DNA from: Leptospira kobayashii
GTDB lineage: Bacteria > Spirochaetota > Leptospiria > Leptospirales > Leptospiraceae
Assembly: GCF_003114835.2 (NCBI RefSeq)
Contig: NZ_AP025028.1
Coordinates: forward strand, 3,128,001 to 3,192,000
DNA length: 64,000 bases
Reading direction: 5' to 3'
The first letter of the stretch is position 1, and every line of letters starts with the position of its first letter. Position numbers and translations under genes: made by a program. The notes beneath the pieces were generated by a model. It was not told where the DNA came from, did no database searches, and was given only the letters and a program-made list of their open reading frames with translations. Positions 6,587 to 16,345 of the stretch are shown here, in pieces.

Positions 6587-8236
6587 CTATTTTTCCCCTA
6601 TCTTTCGATAACGTTGGATTCGATAACCTAACTCGGTCCTGTCGGAAACCAATTGATAATGACGAGCAGGAAATTCATAACGATTGTTAATCTTTTCATC
6701 ATATAGTTTCTTGGAACTATTGTTATCGTAAGGTTTTTCGCCGTCATACCAAAAAAGATGGAATCCGGGAAAATCGTTTTTATAGAGAATGTCCTGCAGA
6801 TCGTTTGCTTCTTTTTCGTTAATTGCCAAAAAATGATATTGGTTCAGATAGGAAACGGAGATTAACAAAGCATCGAAAAGATTTTTGTGAATTACAGGGA
6901 GATTTTCCTTTTCTCCTTCCTTCCAAATATTTAACAACTGAACCTGAGACTCCTGCACCCGATTCATCAATGGAAAAAACGATTTGAGAAGACGGCTTTG
7001 CAAATAAACTTGCGAAATTAGGATTATACCGGCAAAAACCAGAAACCCTTTTTTGAATCCGAAAGAGTCAAAATTTTCCAAATGATATAAAAAATAAGCC
7101 GCTGTTATCACCAAACAATAAAAACTAACATCCGTAAAACGAAGACCGGCAAACAACCCTCCCGGGTTATACGGAGAAAGAATGGAAACGATGATCACGC
7201 TTAAGATACCGAATATACTCCAAAAAACAATTTCCAAAGAATGGGTCGGGAAATTTTTAAAGCGGGGGTATAATAAGGAAACAAGGCCTAGAACTACGAG
7301 TAATCCGCCAGCCTTCAAAAATCCCAATTTTTCAGAATCTCCCAAAAAGAAACTTTTGATCAAAACCAACTGACGCCCAATGCCGGAACCGGAAAGATCT
7401 CCGAGGGAAATTCGTCCCCTAACACCGAATATATTACCAAACTCTATTTGGTTCCAAACCGCAAAGAAAGCGATTCCGATCAAAAACCCAATGAGGGTAA
7501 ATCTGTTTTTTCGAATGAGTGGAAAGATTTGAAACGAATTCAATACAAGATACAATGCACCTGCTAAGAACAGATAAATAAACATCTCGGAACGAAAGTA
7601 TGGAGCAATGGATGCAACAAATCCAAGAAGAAGCCCGATCACCGGCTTTCGGGAGAATTTTGGTGAAGCGGAAGACTGATCCAAAATATAAAATAAAAAA
7701 ACCAAAACAAGGATTACCGCTAAAGTAGTTTCAGTGTATTCATAAGCGGAATAAATCGGATAACCCGAGATAACAATCACTGCAAGGAGAGAGCGAAAAA
7801 GAACGGATTTCAAACCTACGATTTTTTCGATATAACCCAATACGATAAAAGATGTAACCAAATACAGAAACAAACAAACCCATGTTAACCCAAAAACGCC
7901 GAACAGAGAATAAATAGGTATGGATGCCAAAGCAAAAAAATACGGATATTGGAAAACACATTCCTCTCGAAAAGTTTTCCCTTCTCCCTTTACAGCCCAT
8001 GTATAATCAAAAGGAAAAAAACGATAATCCGGATCTATGTTTTTCCCCGGATACAAACATTTGTGATTTTGCAAACCACCTTCCGAATACTGAATGAGTT
8101 GATAGTATTTGATTTGCGCATCGGATTGAATCATAGGAACGCCTAACCCGTCTAATTTGATGCGCTTATGGATATAATAAGAGGAAAAAATTATTAATAT
8201 AAGAAATGGTATGATATTAATAATTTTTTGTTTCAT
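6587..8236 (-). CDS. Polytopic membrane protein, GT-C glycosyltransferase-like
   Basis: The 549-residue protein has an N-terminal membrane helix, an extracytoplasmic loop with an acidic residue (PMIQSDAQIKYYQ), about ten further helices and a soluble C-terminal domain of about 130 residues. This arrangement resembles lipid-linked-sugar-dependent (GT-C fold) glycosyltransferases, but no family-specific motif is certain. The gene lies 7 nt after lepB and 4 nt before the AtpZ-like gene. A role in envelope polysaccharide or glycoprotein synthesis is only inferred from topology. Confidence 0.55.
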   Translation of the reverse strand: MKQKIINIIPFLILIIFSSYYIHKRIKLDGLGVPMIQSDAQIKYYQLIQYSEGGLQNHKCLYPGKNIDPDYRFFPFDYTWAVKGEGKTFREECVFQYPYFFALASIPIYSLFGVFGLTWVCLFLYLVTSFIVLGYIEKIVGLKSVLFRSLLAVIVISGYPIYSAYEYTETTLAVILVLVFLFYILDQSSASPKFSRKPVIGLLLGFVASIAPYFRSEMFIYLFLAGALYLVLNSFQIFPLIRKNRFTLIGFLIGIAFFAVWNQIEFGNIFGVRGRISLGDLSGSGIGRQLVLIKSFFLGDSEKLGFLKAGGLLVVLGLVSLLYPRFKNFPTHSLEIVFWSIFGILSVIIVSILSPYNPGGLFAGLRFTDVSFYCLVITAAYFLYHLENFDSFGFKKGFLVFAGIILISQVYLQSRLLKSFFPLMNRVQESQVQLLNIWKEGEKENLPVIHKNLFDALLISVSYLNQYHFLAINEKEANDLQDILYKNDFPGFHLFWYDGEKPYDNNSSKKLYDEKINNRYEFPARHYQLVSDRTELGYRIQRYRKIGEK

Positions 8237-8243
8237 AAAACGA

Positions 8244-9281
8244 TTAGTTTAAGATACGACCGACCCGATCCCATCGAACGTTCAGCCTCCAAAGTCTGTA
8301 TTTTAAAGTTCGCTCAATCCAACCGAAACGGGTTTCTTCTTCTCTGTATCTATAGGAAGAAGAGGAAAATACTTCGCTAGGATGACATTTTTTTTCCAAT
8401 TCTTCGCCTTGATAACGTTCTGCGAACTCGGCCCCTTTTTCAGCCAACTCTTTACCTGATTTATACTCGCAGGTAAAATCCTTCCAGTCGATGGAGAAAT
8501 AAATCACAAGCGCCTTTCCCAGAATATCCTCTCTGCCCACAAATCCCCAGGCGCGCGAATCGTGAGAATCATCCCGATTGTCACCCATCACCATATACTG
8601 ACCTTCCGGTATCAAATGACCTTTTACAAAATCACAACATTCGAATATATGGGCTCTTCGATCGTCTTCAAATCCTTCCAGAATATAATGTTCGAAGCCT
8701 GGTTTTTGTTCCACAAAAAGAGCTCTTTGAGAAGCATCAATATTGTCCAAATCGGAAAGCTCGTCTCCAATAGGAACTTCTCTGGGAGAGTAGGATAAAA
8801 ATTCGGCTCCGTCTTTCGGTTTGTATTCGAAGTATGCAAAATGAACTCTGCCTCTGTCTTTCGTATCCACGAATTTTCTTGTGATACGAATCGTATCGCC
8901 GGGCAAACCCACGACTCGCTTAACGAAACGTTTGGCGAAGATTCCGGTGCGGGATTCTTCCTGCGCTAGCGCTGTGGCAGGCGGGATAAAAGTGACGATA
9001 TCTCCCCGTTTTGGGTCGTCGATTCGAAAGATTTCTTTTTCCGTGAATGGCATTCGGATGGAATAACGCATCTTGTTCACGAATAAAAAATCACCGATTT
9101 TCAAAGTGGGAATCATCGACCCGGACGGGATATTATTCGCGTCAAGTATGGAAGACTTGAAAGCAAAAACGAGAACTACGATGAATGCAAAGGAAAAACT
9201 GGATGCAAAAATACCTTCTTGGGGCTCTTCTTTCTTGGTTTTTGGAGGATTTGGCTTGGTTTTGGAGGAAAAAATTCCCAT
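8244..9281 (-). CDS. lepB: Signal peptidase I
   Basis: This Ser/Lys protease cleaves signal peptides of exported proteins at the outer face of the inner membrane. Nucleophile S55 is in IPSGSMIPTL, the general-base K121 in RFVKRVVGLPGD, and box E is GDNRDDSHDSRAWGFV. A membrane anchor spans about residues 28-45. At 345 residues it has a long insertion between boxes C and E and an about 80-residue C-terminal tail. It is the first gene of a minus-strand cluster; divergent plus-strand genes begin 106 nt away. Confidence 0.95.
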   Translation of the reverse strand: MGIFSSKTKPNPPKTKKEEPQEGIFASSFSFAFIVVLVFAFKSSILDANNIPSGSMIPTLKIGDFLFVNKMRYSIRMPFTEKEIFRIDDPKRGDIVTFIPPATALAQEESRTGIFAKRFVKRVVGLPGDTIRITRKFVDTKDRGRVHFAYFEYKPKDGAEFLSYSPREVPIGDELSDLDNIDASQRALFVEQKPGFEHYILEGFEDDRRAHIFECCDFVKGHLIPEGQYMVMGDNRDDSHDSRAWGFVGREDILGKALVIYFSIDWKDFTCEYKSGKELAEKGAEFAERYQGEELEKKCHPSEVFSSSSYRYREEETRFGWIERTLKYRLWRLNVRWDRVGRILN

Positions 9282-9387
9282 ACGGTGACCCTAGATTTGC
9301 GGAATTTTCTGTCAACAAAGGGAAAAATGCCGAGAAAGGCTTGTACGAATCCGGGATTTCACCGATACCATACCTGGAGCCCTTTAC

Positions 9388-10185
9388 TTGAGTATGGAAA
9401 AAAGCCTCTCTATTTTGCGTTTAACTCTTCAAGAAATGAAGGATCAGTACGCCTTTGTTTGTCTAAAGACCGGAACAGAAACAGAAGATATGGGAGAGGG
9501 AGAAATCACTCTACTCCAAAAAATCTGCCAGGGAATTCTACCGCTTTCCGTTAAAATCGGCGGCCCCGAAGCACGTAACGATATTAGAATATGCAATAAA
9601 ATTGGTGTAGCCGGCATTTCCGCACCCATGGTGGAATCGGAATACGCTCTTAGAAATTTCATCTCCACATTGAAAAATCTGATCCCTGCTATCGAGTTCG
9701 ATAAAATAAAAAAAGCGATCAATCTGGAAACGATCACCGGATATAGAAACCTTCTGGATATTTTCGATTCACAAGCATTTGGCGATTTGCAGCAAGTAAC
9801 AGCTGCTAGATCAGATCTCTCTGCATCCATGGATAAAAAACCGGATGATCCGGAAGTTACCCGCATCTCTAAAAAAATCATTTCGGAAGCAAAGAGCAGA
9901 GGCAAAAAAACTTCCGTCGGCGGAACCATCACAAAAACCAATTTTGAATTGATTGCGACCGAAATTGCTCCCGACTTTATCAATTCCCGTCATGTAATGG
10001 TGGACACTTCCAAAGCGATGGAAATCGGAGCGACCGACGTTGCGGAATGTATGTTGATATTTGAAATGGACATTTACGAATACTTTTCCAAAGTGTTCCC
10101 CGAAAAAGGATACTACTATCGCAACCGTGTAGAAATCAATAGGGAAAGAATCGGAGAAAGAAAGGTATTGTACTTTATTCGTTAG
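9388..10185 (+). CDS. HpcH/HpaI (citrate-lyase-like) aldolase family protein
   Basis: The 265-residue protein has the TIM-barrel pattern of this family: KIGGPEARNDIR, GISAPMVESEYALRNF (with the usual ES near the metal site), and a late GGTITKTN strand. Family members cleave or form C-C bonds in 2-oxo acids or CoA thioesters with a divalent metal. Substrate cannot be read from sequence. A TTG start at 9388 has GGAG 8 nt upstream, better spaced than the in-frame ATG at 9394. The stop abuts the start of the next gene (TAG then GTG). Confidence 0.7.
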   Translation: MSMEKSLSILRLTLQEMKDQYAFVCLKTGTETEDMGEGEITLLQKICQGILPLSVKIGGPEARNDIRICNKIGVAGISAPMVESEYALRNFISTLKNLIPAIEFDKIKKAINLETITGYRNLLDIFDSQAFGDLQQVTAARSDLSASMDKKPDDPEVTRISKKIISEAKSRGKKTSVGGTITKTNFELIATEIAPDFINSRHVMVDTSKAMEIGATDVAECMLIFEMDIYEYFSKVFPEKGYYYRNRVEINRERIGERKVLYFIR

Positions 10186-11937
10186 GTGGTTTTTTTATTT
10201 TTTATATTTAGCATTGTCACTGCATTTTTATTTGCCATTCCTTACTCATTGCATAAGCCCCTTCAAAAAGGGCTTTTTCTTTTTTGTATAACTGCTTCCT
10301 TATTTTGTTTTTACTTTAGAAATTCGAATTTCAAACAAAATAAAATTCTTTTCCTGCCCTCCCCGATTCTAGTTGCTTTCAACCGGTTGAGAGTCTTATT
10401 CTCCCGAGCAGTTTTCATACAATCTATAACTTTATTCAGTCTATTGATTTATATAATCAGTTTCGGATTCCATTTTTATGAGATCAGTCTGGATTTTTCT
10501 TCCCGATTTTTCTTCCAGGACTCGGATTACATCGGGATGGATGAAGTCATTCGGGAGATACTCAGAGGTAACGGATTTCATTCCGCATATTACTCCGAAT
10601 CGGGAAAAGATTCTTATCTATTGCATCATTTTTCTCCCGGGCTTGTTTTTTATCTGCCTTTTGCCGGATTGTTTCCGGATCGAGTGGGTTATGCGATTGG
10701 ATGTTATACTTATACCGTTTTGGGTCTTTTCGGTTGGGGATTTTTATTGTACAAAGAATCGGTAAAAAAAGAAAGCCCATCTCATGGGGCCGTATTTTGG
10801 ATACTTTGGATCGCGCTTTTAAATCAACTTTATATCTATCGGTTGGGAACAAGTTATCATTTTGAAGTTTTGGTTTTACCTTTCTCCGCTTTGTTTTTTT
10901 ATTTTTATCTGTCAATCCGGGATAAAAATAAAACCAAATCGATTTATCTTTGGTCCGGATTATTCATCAGCCTGGCCTTGTTTTTATCCGTAAAAGAAGA
11001 TGTCGGTGTATACATCGGATTATTTGCGGCTGTTAGTTGGTTTGGCGAATGGTTTTCAGGAAGAAAAATTCCCTTTTATAAAAATATCCGATTCAACTCT
11101 TTGCCTTTCGGAATTTTAATTCTATCTATATCTTACTTCTTGTTTGCATTTTGGATTTATCCCCACTGGGTTCTGGGAAATTCTACAATTTCCTGGTCCG
11201 ATGAATTATCCCGGGAGTATGTGGGAAATTATAAAAAAGTGGAAGGGATAGAGAAAACAGTCAGGATCTTTTTGGAAATCGCAGTCAGCGGGGGACTAGG
11301 AATTCTGTCCGTAGTCCCGGAAGGAATCGCATGGGGTTTAATTTACCTAACACATGCTATATCCTCCAGACCTTGGCACCATGAAATATATTCCTATTAC
11401 TCCTATACACTGCTCCCTTTTGTTTTGTTTTCCGGGGTAGTTTGGTTGAGAAATAAAAAAGAAATTCCTTATTGGGGATTTTTTTTAATCGTCGGACTTA
11501 TATTTTATAAGAACTCTTTGGATGGAAACTATCCTTTGCATTTTCAGAAAGAAAGTATCCAAACGGAAATACAATTACAACAAAAACAAACAGAAAGAAC
11601 GGTTCAAACGGAACTCTTGGAAAGTAAAAAATCGATCCCAAACAACGGAGTTGTTTATAGTCAGTACAATTTGTCTTTCTATGTTTCAAAAGAGATTCCC
11701 GTCCGACCGATTCGTTTATTTGAATCGGAATGTTTTCAGGAACAAATCGGAACGAAATCAACATCGAAACAAAACCTTCCTCATTCCTGTTATGTGATCC
11801 TATCACCGGATTTTACGGAGCCGGTATTTCATCCGAAGGAAGAACTTTTAAGATTACGAGCGAAGCTTCTGGAAAAAAAAGCGGAACTTATTTACGAAGG
11901 TAATTTGGTGGAAGTTTGGAATTATTCTTTCAAATGA
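10186..11937 (+). CDS. DUF2079-like polytopic membrane protein
   Basis: The 583-residue protein has about 11 membrane helices and an extracytoplasmic loop with acidic residues (DSDYIGMDEVIREIL) followed by HHFSPGLVFYLPFAGLFP, the pattern of the DUF2079 family (probably GT-C-type glycosyltransferases). A soluble domain of about 130 residues ends the protein. The GTG start directly follows the stop of the aldolase-like gene, so translation is likely coupled. The 3' end overlaps the convergent hydrolase gene by 16 nt. Substrate unknown. Confidence 0.6.
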   Translation: MVFLFFIFSIVTAFLFAIPYSLHKPLQKGLFLFCITASLFCFYFRNSNFKQNKILFLPSPILVAFNRLRVLFSRAVFIQSITLFSLLIYIISFGFHFYEISLDFSSRFFFQDSDYIGMDEVIREILRGNGFHSAYYSESGKDSYLLHHFSPGLVFYLPFAGLFPDRVGYAIGCYTYTVLGLFGWGFLLYKESVKKESPSHGAVFWILWIALLNQLYIYRLGTSYHFEVLVLPFSALFFYFYLSIRDKNKTKSIYLWSGLFISLALFLSVKEDVGVYIGLFAAVSWFGEWFSGRKIPFYKNIRFNSLPFGILILSISYFLFAFWIYPHWVLGNSTISWSDELSREYVGNYKKVEGIEKTVRIFLEIAVSGGLGILSVVPEGIAWGLIYLTHAISSRPWHHEIYSYYSYTLLPFVLFSGVVWLRNKKEIPYWGFFLIVGLIFYKNSLDGNYPLHFQKESIQTEIQLQQKQTERTVQTELLESKKSIPNNGVVYSQYNLSFYVSKEIPVRPIRLFESECFQEQIGTKSTSKQNLPHSCYVILSPDFTEPVFHPKEELLRLRAKLLEKKAELIYEGNLVEVWNYSFK

Positions 11938-12944
11938 AAGATCTCATAACCACTGTCTCTTTTTTCGATTCGAATGAGTCCCTCTAAAACCAATTTTTTA
12001 ATAATGGAATAAATCAATCCGAGAGCGGTGGGAAGATGACCTCCGTTATGAACTTTTTTACCGATGGCGGCCTCCATCAGATTCAAAAGATCGGAAGGAC
12101 TTTCTCTCAACCTTCGGATTACGCCTTTTTCCAAAATGGATAAAGTTTTTTTTACCAAAGTGATCGTTCTTATAGGATCTTCTATCTCATGACCGTGCGC
12201 AGGAAGAAGCCTTTTGATCGGCTCTTCTAATAATTTGGAAAGAGTAAAATAATAATCTCCCAAACTACCATCCATTTCGGAATAAATCGCTGTTAGGTTG
12301 GCAATGATCAGATCCCCTGAAAAATACACACCGGACTCCTGAATCACGGGAGTGATATGATAAAGATTATGACCTGGAGTGTAAATAAAACGAAAGAGTC
12401 TGTCTCCTATCTCCATGGAATCGTTATGGTCGATCGCCTTGTCGATCCTAAGAATGGGATCTCCTTTTTTGGTTTCCTGGAATTTGCTGTAAAAATTCAC
12501 CCAGCCACTTCTGGATTCGGAAATGATTTTTTCCAATTGGGCGGGATCTCCGAAAGCAACAGTGAACAGATCCTCAGTCGCCTGCTCGAAAAGTCGCATG
12601 GAATCCAGATAGTTCCCCACTCCGTCTTGCATGGCACGATAACCGTAATAGACCGCCTTAGGCGCGTAAGATTTTAAAACCAGAGACGAAGAAATATGAT
12701 CCAGATGATTGTGAGTATAAATGATATTTTTGATATCCCGAAGGGAAAACCCTCTGGTTTTCAAAGACGCCTGCAACATAGGAACGGATTCGATATAACC
12801 CGAATCGATCAAGGTCAAACCGTCGTTATCTACGAATAGATAGATATTGTTGGGGGCATAAAACGGTTGAGGAAGGACGATTTTGTAGATCTGGTCTCCA
12901 ATCTCTTCCATAGGAGGAACTTTTTTGGGAGTTGTGACGATCAT
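11922..12944 (-). CDS. Metallo-beta-lactamase-fold hydrolase
   Basis: The 340-residue protein has the metal-binding motif THNHLDH (near residue 77), a later zinc-ligand histidine in TPGHNLYH, an Asp in FSGDLIIANL and a His in LLPAHGHEI, so both metal sites look intact. The C-terminal 80 residues resemble the winged-helix tail of LACTB2-like members. Family members hydrolyse thioesters, lactams, phosphodiesters or RNA; the substrate here is unknown. No signal peptide is visible. It is transcribed alone, with 215 nt to the upstream gene. Confidence 0.8.
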   Translation of the reverse strand: MIVTTPKKVPPMEEIGDQIYKIVLPQPFYAPNNIYLFVDNDGLTLIDSGYIESVPMLQASLKTRGFSLRDIKNIIYTHNHLDHISSSLVLKSYAPKAVYYGYRAMQDGVGNYLDSMRLFEQATEDLFTVAFGDPAQLEKIISESRSGWVNFYSKFQETKKGDPILRIDKAIDHNDSMEIGDRLFRFIYTPGHNLYHITPVIQESGVYFSGDLIIANLTAIYSEMDGSLGDYYFTLSKLLEEPIKRLLPAHGHEIEDPIRTITLVKKTLSILEKGVIRRLRESPSDLLNLMEAAIGKKVHNGGHLPTALGLIYSIIKKLVLEGLIRIEKRDSGYEIFHLKE

Positions 12945-13020
12945 GGATTATGTAAATGTAATAGGTACCACAGAATATGTCACTTTTATTCCAGGTTTCT
13001 TCGCGTTAGGGATCGGTAGG

Positions 13021-13149
13021 ATTAAGTCGCCCGTCCGTTTGTTAAAACGGCGGGGGACCGGAGCGAACGCGGAGTCCGGACGAGCCCGGACCCAAACACT
13101 GCGAAATCAATCGGATGAAAAACTAAAAAAGACCTGCAAGTGTTTGGGT
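13021..13149. repeat. GC-rich intergenic inverted-repeat element
   Basis: The gap between the MaoC and hydrolase genes contains stacked inverted repeats: CCGTTTgttaAAACGG, a GGAGCGAACGCGGAGTCCGGACGAGCC-type GC-rich block, and an 11-bp pair ACCCAAACACT (13090-13100) / AGTGTTTGGGT (13139-13149) enclosing 38 nt. The block resembles the one at 21345-21430. It may act as terminator or processing signal downstream of the MaoC gene. Confidence 0.55.
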
Positions 13150-13159
13150 AACGCCCAGC

Positions 13160-14338
13160 TTACGGTTGTTTTTTGATGAGAAGTTTTCTTTCGATTTCGA
13201 AAATCTTTTCGGGGATTTTTTCTTTTCCTAATTTCTTTTTGTCGTTTTCTTTTAGGAATAGATCCGCGCCGAATTTATCAAGAGCGTCGTTTGCTTTGAT
13301 GTTTTTGAGTCCAATGAGTTGGATTTGAACTTCGCCGGCAGGGATGCCGTATTCGGTTCCTTTGTCTTCTACGGAAAGAATGCGACTAATGCTAGTTACA
13401 GTGTCTCCCGAGAAAGCAGGTTGAGTGTGGTATCCTTCCGTAAATCCGATTTCCCAAAGGGCGTTTTCGGAAATATCGCGGGAAGCATTTCCAACTAACC
13501 AACCAAACACGAGTCCGCCGTATACCACCGGTTCGCCGCCCATAGGACCGGAGATTCCTGCGGAATACAATTTGTCATAATGAAGAGGATGAGTGTTTCC
13601 TACGCGGAAAGTCCATTGATAATGCTCGTCGGTGATCGTACGGCCGTTTTGGTGCACATAGATTTGACCCGGTTGGAAATTTTCGAAATAAGTATGTCCC
13701 CAAGTAACATCCTTTAGTTGAGTTGGGAATTGCAATTTGGGAAGTTTGAGTGCGGGAGTTGCCGATTCGGGAAAGAATGCGGATTTGTCACCAGGTTTGG
13801 AATTTCCTTTCGGTTTTCCGTTGGATTGATAAATCATGATCTTTCTTTCGTATTGCAAAACCACTTCGTTTTTTTGGTTGAGACAAAGTGTTCGCACGTG
13901 AACGATCCCCGGTTTATCAGGACCTTTGTCGTCGACCGCAAGAATCTTTGTGCGGGAACCGAGAGTGTCGCCAGGGTAAACCGGTTGCAAGAACTGAGCA
14001 TTGTAATAACCGAGGTTAGCTAACGCCTTCTCACTGTTATTTTGCACGCCGATGGAAAGCGCCAGGTTGAAAACCATAAGAGGAGGCACGAGCAAATCTT
14101 GAAAGCCGTGGGCTTTCGCATACTCTGCGGAAAGATACAAAGGATTTGCATCCATAAATACGGTTGCGAACTCTTGAGCGAAACTGCGATCCACAGTGAA
14201 TTGGCGGGGGTGAACATAAATATCCCCAACTGTGAATTCTTCCAGGTAACGTCCATAGATGTTCTTTTTGATTTTATCAAGAGTGGCTGGGGTTTTCGGT
14301 GCTATTTCACCGAAGGGGGTCATCGCTTTTTCTACCAT
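13160..14338 (-). CDS. Double-hotdog MaoC-like dehydratase
   Basis: The 392-residue protein contains two hotdog domains in tandem (about 35-175 and 215-345), each with the MaoC layout. The N-terminal domain has FVDRSF-like and [14 protein letters not shown] segments; the second has NTHPLHYD and [12 protein letters not shown]. The D/H-type hydratase residues appear best kept in the second domain (HPLHYD). Related proteins hydrate enoyl-CoAs or beta-methylmalyl/mesaconyl-type CoAs; the substrate is not evident. No signal peptide is seen. It stands alone on the minus strand. Confidence 0.75.
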   Translation of the reverse strand: MVEKAMTPFGEIAPKTPATLDKIKKNIYGRYLEEFTVGDIYVHPRQFTVDRSFAQEFATVFMDANPLYLSAEYAKAHGFQDLLVPPLMVFNLALSIGVQNNSEKALANLGYYNAQFLQPVYPGDTLGSRTKILAVDDKGPDKPGIVHVRTLCLNQKNEVVLQYERKIMIYQSNGKPKGNSKPGDKSAFFPESATPALKLPKLQFPTQLKDVTWGHTYFENFQPGQIYVHQNGRTITDEHYQWTFRVGNTHPLHYDKLYSAGISGPMGGEPVVYGGLVFGWLVGNASRDISENALWEIGFTEGYHTQPAFSGDTVTSISRILSVEDKGTEYGIPAGEVQIQLIGLKNIKANDALDKFGADLFLKENDKKKLGKEKIPEKIFEIERKLLIKKQP

Positions 14339-14402
14339 GGGACAAAGGTTCTAGGGGGTATGCGGGAGGAAAAGAGTTTTTCTGGGAAAGAAATAAAGGA
14401 AG

Positions 14403-15176
14403 TCAGGGCACTGTCACATTCATGTTAGTGAAAGTTACCGAACCGATGGAAGGAGTTACAGTTCCGAATCCTGTGACAAAGGAAGAGATATTGAAACCAA
14501 TGGATGCGACTCCATTCAGGGTTCCCGAAGTAGTTAGAAATCCGGCAGCTGTACTGAAAGAAAGTGCATTCGAAGGGGATGCATTCAAAACCAAATTCAA
14601 AGTTACGTCTCCTCCAGTGGCTGCGGTCGGTGTAAAGAAAGTCCCCTGGTTGGAAAAAATAGTGGAGGGCATATTCAGAGTGGTGGAATAATTCAGGCCG
14701 AAACAATAAACGTTTACGCTCACGTCGGAATTCGAAATGGTTCCCGAGCCGGAAGGAACGTTACAGAAAACATTTCCCGAGTTCGTATGGGAGGCCACCG
14801 TTACAGTATAACCTGCATTTGCTGGTATTTGCAAAGGGAAGACGGATGTTACGGAACCAGTTCCTGCGGACAGGATGTTCATAGGAGTAGTTCCGTTGAG
14901 TGACAAACTCATCGTGGAAGCACCGATCAGTCCCCCTATATTGAAAACTGTGAAATTGACTTTGTAGAGAGCGGAATTTTGTCCGGTGCCACTACTACTG
15001 TTTTGCGGCAATCTGTTGCTAATTTGACTCCATTGCAATATATCCGTAAGAATCCGATCAGAGGAAATGACTCTAGTATCCGAAGGATTGCGGAATTTCG
15101 GAGGATGGCAGTCGATCCCGCATAAGACCATCAGAATATTACAAACAAAAAGAAGTTTCATTTTCAAATCTGTCAT
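14403..15176 (-). CDS. Putative surface lipoprotein
   Basis: The 257-residue protein begins with a charged start and hydrophobic segment followed by cysteines (VLCGIDCHPP), a possible spirochaetal lipobox around residue 23, though the -1 residue is unusual. The mature part is Ser/Thr/Gly/Asn-rich beta-type. It contains the YTVTVASHTNSG ... CNVPSGSGT ... VNVYC motif seen in bacterial beta-sandwich surface domains, with two cysteines about 27 residues apart. No enzymatic signature. It follows a 411-nt gap containing repeat copy C. Confidence 0.6.
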   Translation of the reverse strand: MTDLKMKLLFVCNILMVLCGIDCHPPKFRNPSDTRVISSDRILTDILQWSQISNRLPQNSSSGTGQNSALYKVNFTVFNIGGLIGASTMSLSLNGTTPMNILSAGTGSVTSVFPLQIPANAGYTVTVASHTNSGNVFCNVPSGSGTISNSDVSVNVYCFGLNYSTTLNMPSTIFSNQGTFFTPTAATGGDVTLNLVLNASPSNALSFSTAAGFLTTSGTLNGVASIGFNISSFVTGFGTVTPSIGSVTFTNMNVTVP

Positions 15177-15364
15177 TTGTTTGTCGCTTGCAACATATTT
15201 ACCAATGAAATGCGAGTTCAGTAAATAAATTTATTCTTTCTCGCCGGAGGATGCTAGCTCTTTTTTCCGGGAAATAAAAACTGAGCTCTCATTTACCGTT
15301 GCTGCAGGAACTGGAAACACTACCAGGGTCCGACCGATATTTTCATCGGAGTATTGGGTGGAAT

Positions 15365-15556
15365 CTTTAGTATCCCCGCCCCTTCTTCGCGCCAATAGAA
15401 GCGGAGAAGTGTTCGAAGAACCATCAGCGTAGCTGATCTTTTGGGTGGGGTTAACCACCCGCCACCCAATGTGTTTTCTCTATCACATGTTTGGCGGTAT
15501 TTCAAACCAATCTCTTGCAAGTAAAAAAATTCTACAAATAAGTTCGCCTTTTTGCC
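15365..15556 (+). repeat. Dispersed intergenic element, copy C (with internal insert)
   Basis: This copy lies in the 411-nt gap 15177-15587. It starts CTTTAGTATCCCCGCCCC, then has an about 60-bp insert absent from the other copies (positions about 15382-15441), then the core TTTGGGTGGGGTTAACC ... CGCCACCCAATG and the terminal AATAAGTTCGCCTTTTTGCC (15537-15556). It ends 31 bp downstream of the stop of the gene at 15588. The rest of the gap (15177-15364) shows no gene. Confidence 0.85.
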
Positions 15557-15587
15557 AATACCTATGATGAGAGAGGCTTCCCGAAAT

Positions 15588-16316
15588 TTAAAAACGAAGA
15601 TACCACTGGATCGAAGCATTCACTTCCGATTGTTGAGAAAGTTTGGCTTGGTTTCCCTCCAGAGAATAAAGAGAGTTTCCTTGGACGGGAGCAAAACCCA
15701 CATTCGTTTTGATTCCTGTATTGGGAGTCTCTTCTTCGGCCGCCCGAAAGGAATCATACATCACGAATGAATAAGTAATCGCTCCCAGGAGAAAAAGTAA
15801 ATTGGCAGTTCGATAAGAGGATTCATACTCAGAATAACTTTTTGTGTATTCCCAAGGAAGCAATTTGCTGGATTTTGCCTGGGTCAAACTGGAGTTAGCT
15901 TCATTTTGAAAATAAATCCCTCCCAATAGACAAAGACTAAAGAGTCCGGAAGAAATGATCCCCTTTTTGATTTCTCCTGCTTGGAAATAACCTATCCCCG
16001 GATAATAAAAATTTCTGCGAAGCTGATCCGCTCGTTTCTTTTTTGCAATCCATCTTCTTTCCAATTCTTCTTTTTCCGCAATGGAACTTTCTTTTACTTT
16101 TCGATTTCCCTGTTCCTGCAGTTCGGAAGCTTCTTTTTTGATTTTAAAAACCCGGGAAGCTTCCTCTTTTTCTTTGACTTGTCGTTTGAGTTCTTTGTTT
16201 TCTTCTTCCAAAACCCTCATTTGCAAATCATCCGTAACTTCTTCGGAGAAAACAGGACCAACTGCAAAATAAAAACCAAACGAGAGTAAAACGGATAAAG
16301 CTGAAATTCGATTCAT
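15588..16316 (-). CDS. Signal-peptide coiled-coil membrane protein, unknown function
   Basis: The 242-residue protein has an N-terminal signal peptide (cleavage near GPVFSEE), a charged coiled coil of about 70 residues (E/K-rich, 28-100), then two membrane segments (about 117-134 and 170-188) around a YPGIGYFQAGE motif. That motif resembles small envelope proteins of the DUF5683 kind, but I do not recognise the family with confidence. It follows fecR by 29 nt on the same strand and may belong to the ECF sigma/FecR operon. Confidence 0.55.
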   Translation of the reverse strand: MNRISALSVLLSFGFYFAVGPVFSEEVTDDLQMRVLEEENKELKRQVKEKEEASRVFKIKKEASELQEQGNRKVKESSIAEKEELERRWIAKKKRADQLRRNFYYPGIGYFQAGEIKKGIISSGLFSLCLLGGIYFQNEANSSLTQAKSSKLLPWEYTKSYSEYESSYRTANLLFLLGAITYSFVMYDSFRAAEEETPNTGIKTNVGFAPVQGNSLYSLEGNQAKLSQQSEVNASIQWYLRF

Positions 16317-16345
16317 GAAATATATGAGAGTGAAAATTTATATAC

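Noticed and set aside
9219..9554. Plus-strand ORF of 111 codons across the lepB promoter and the aldolase-like gene
   Set aside because: It overlaps two well-supported genes in other frames and has no recognisable features.
13021..13149. tRNA or structured RNA gene
   Set aside because: The stems do not form a cloverleaf and no TTC-loop or acceptor pattern is present; more like a GC-rich intergenic element.
14299..14691. Plus-strand ORF of 130 codons opposite the lipoprotein gene
   Set aside because: Shadow of the minus-strand reading frame; the opposite strand has signal peptide and beta motifs.
15231..15619. Overlapping minus-strand ORFs of 75 and 99 codons
   Set aside because: Both run through repeat copy C and its insert; the GKKANLF segment is the repeat end read in frame, not a conserved protein.
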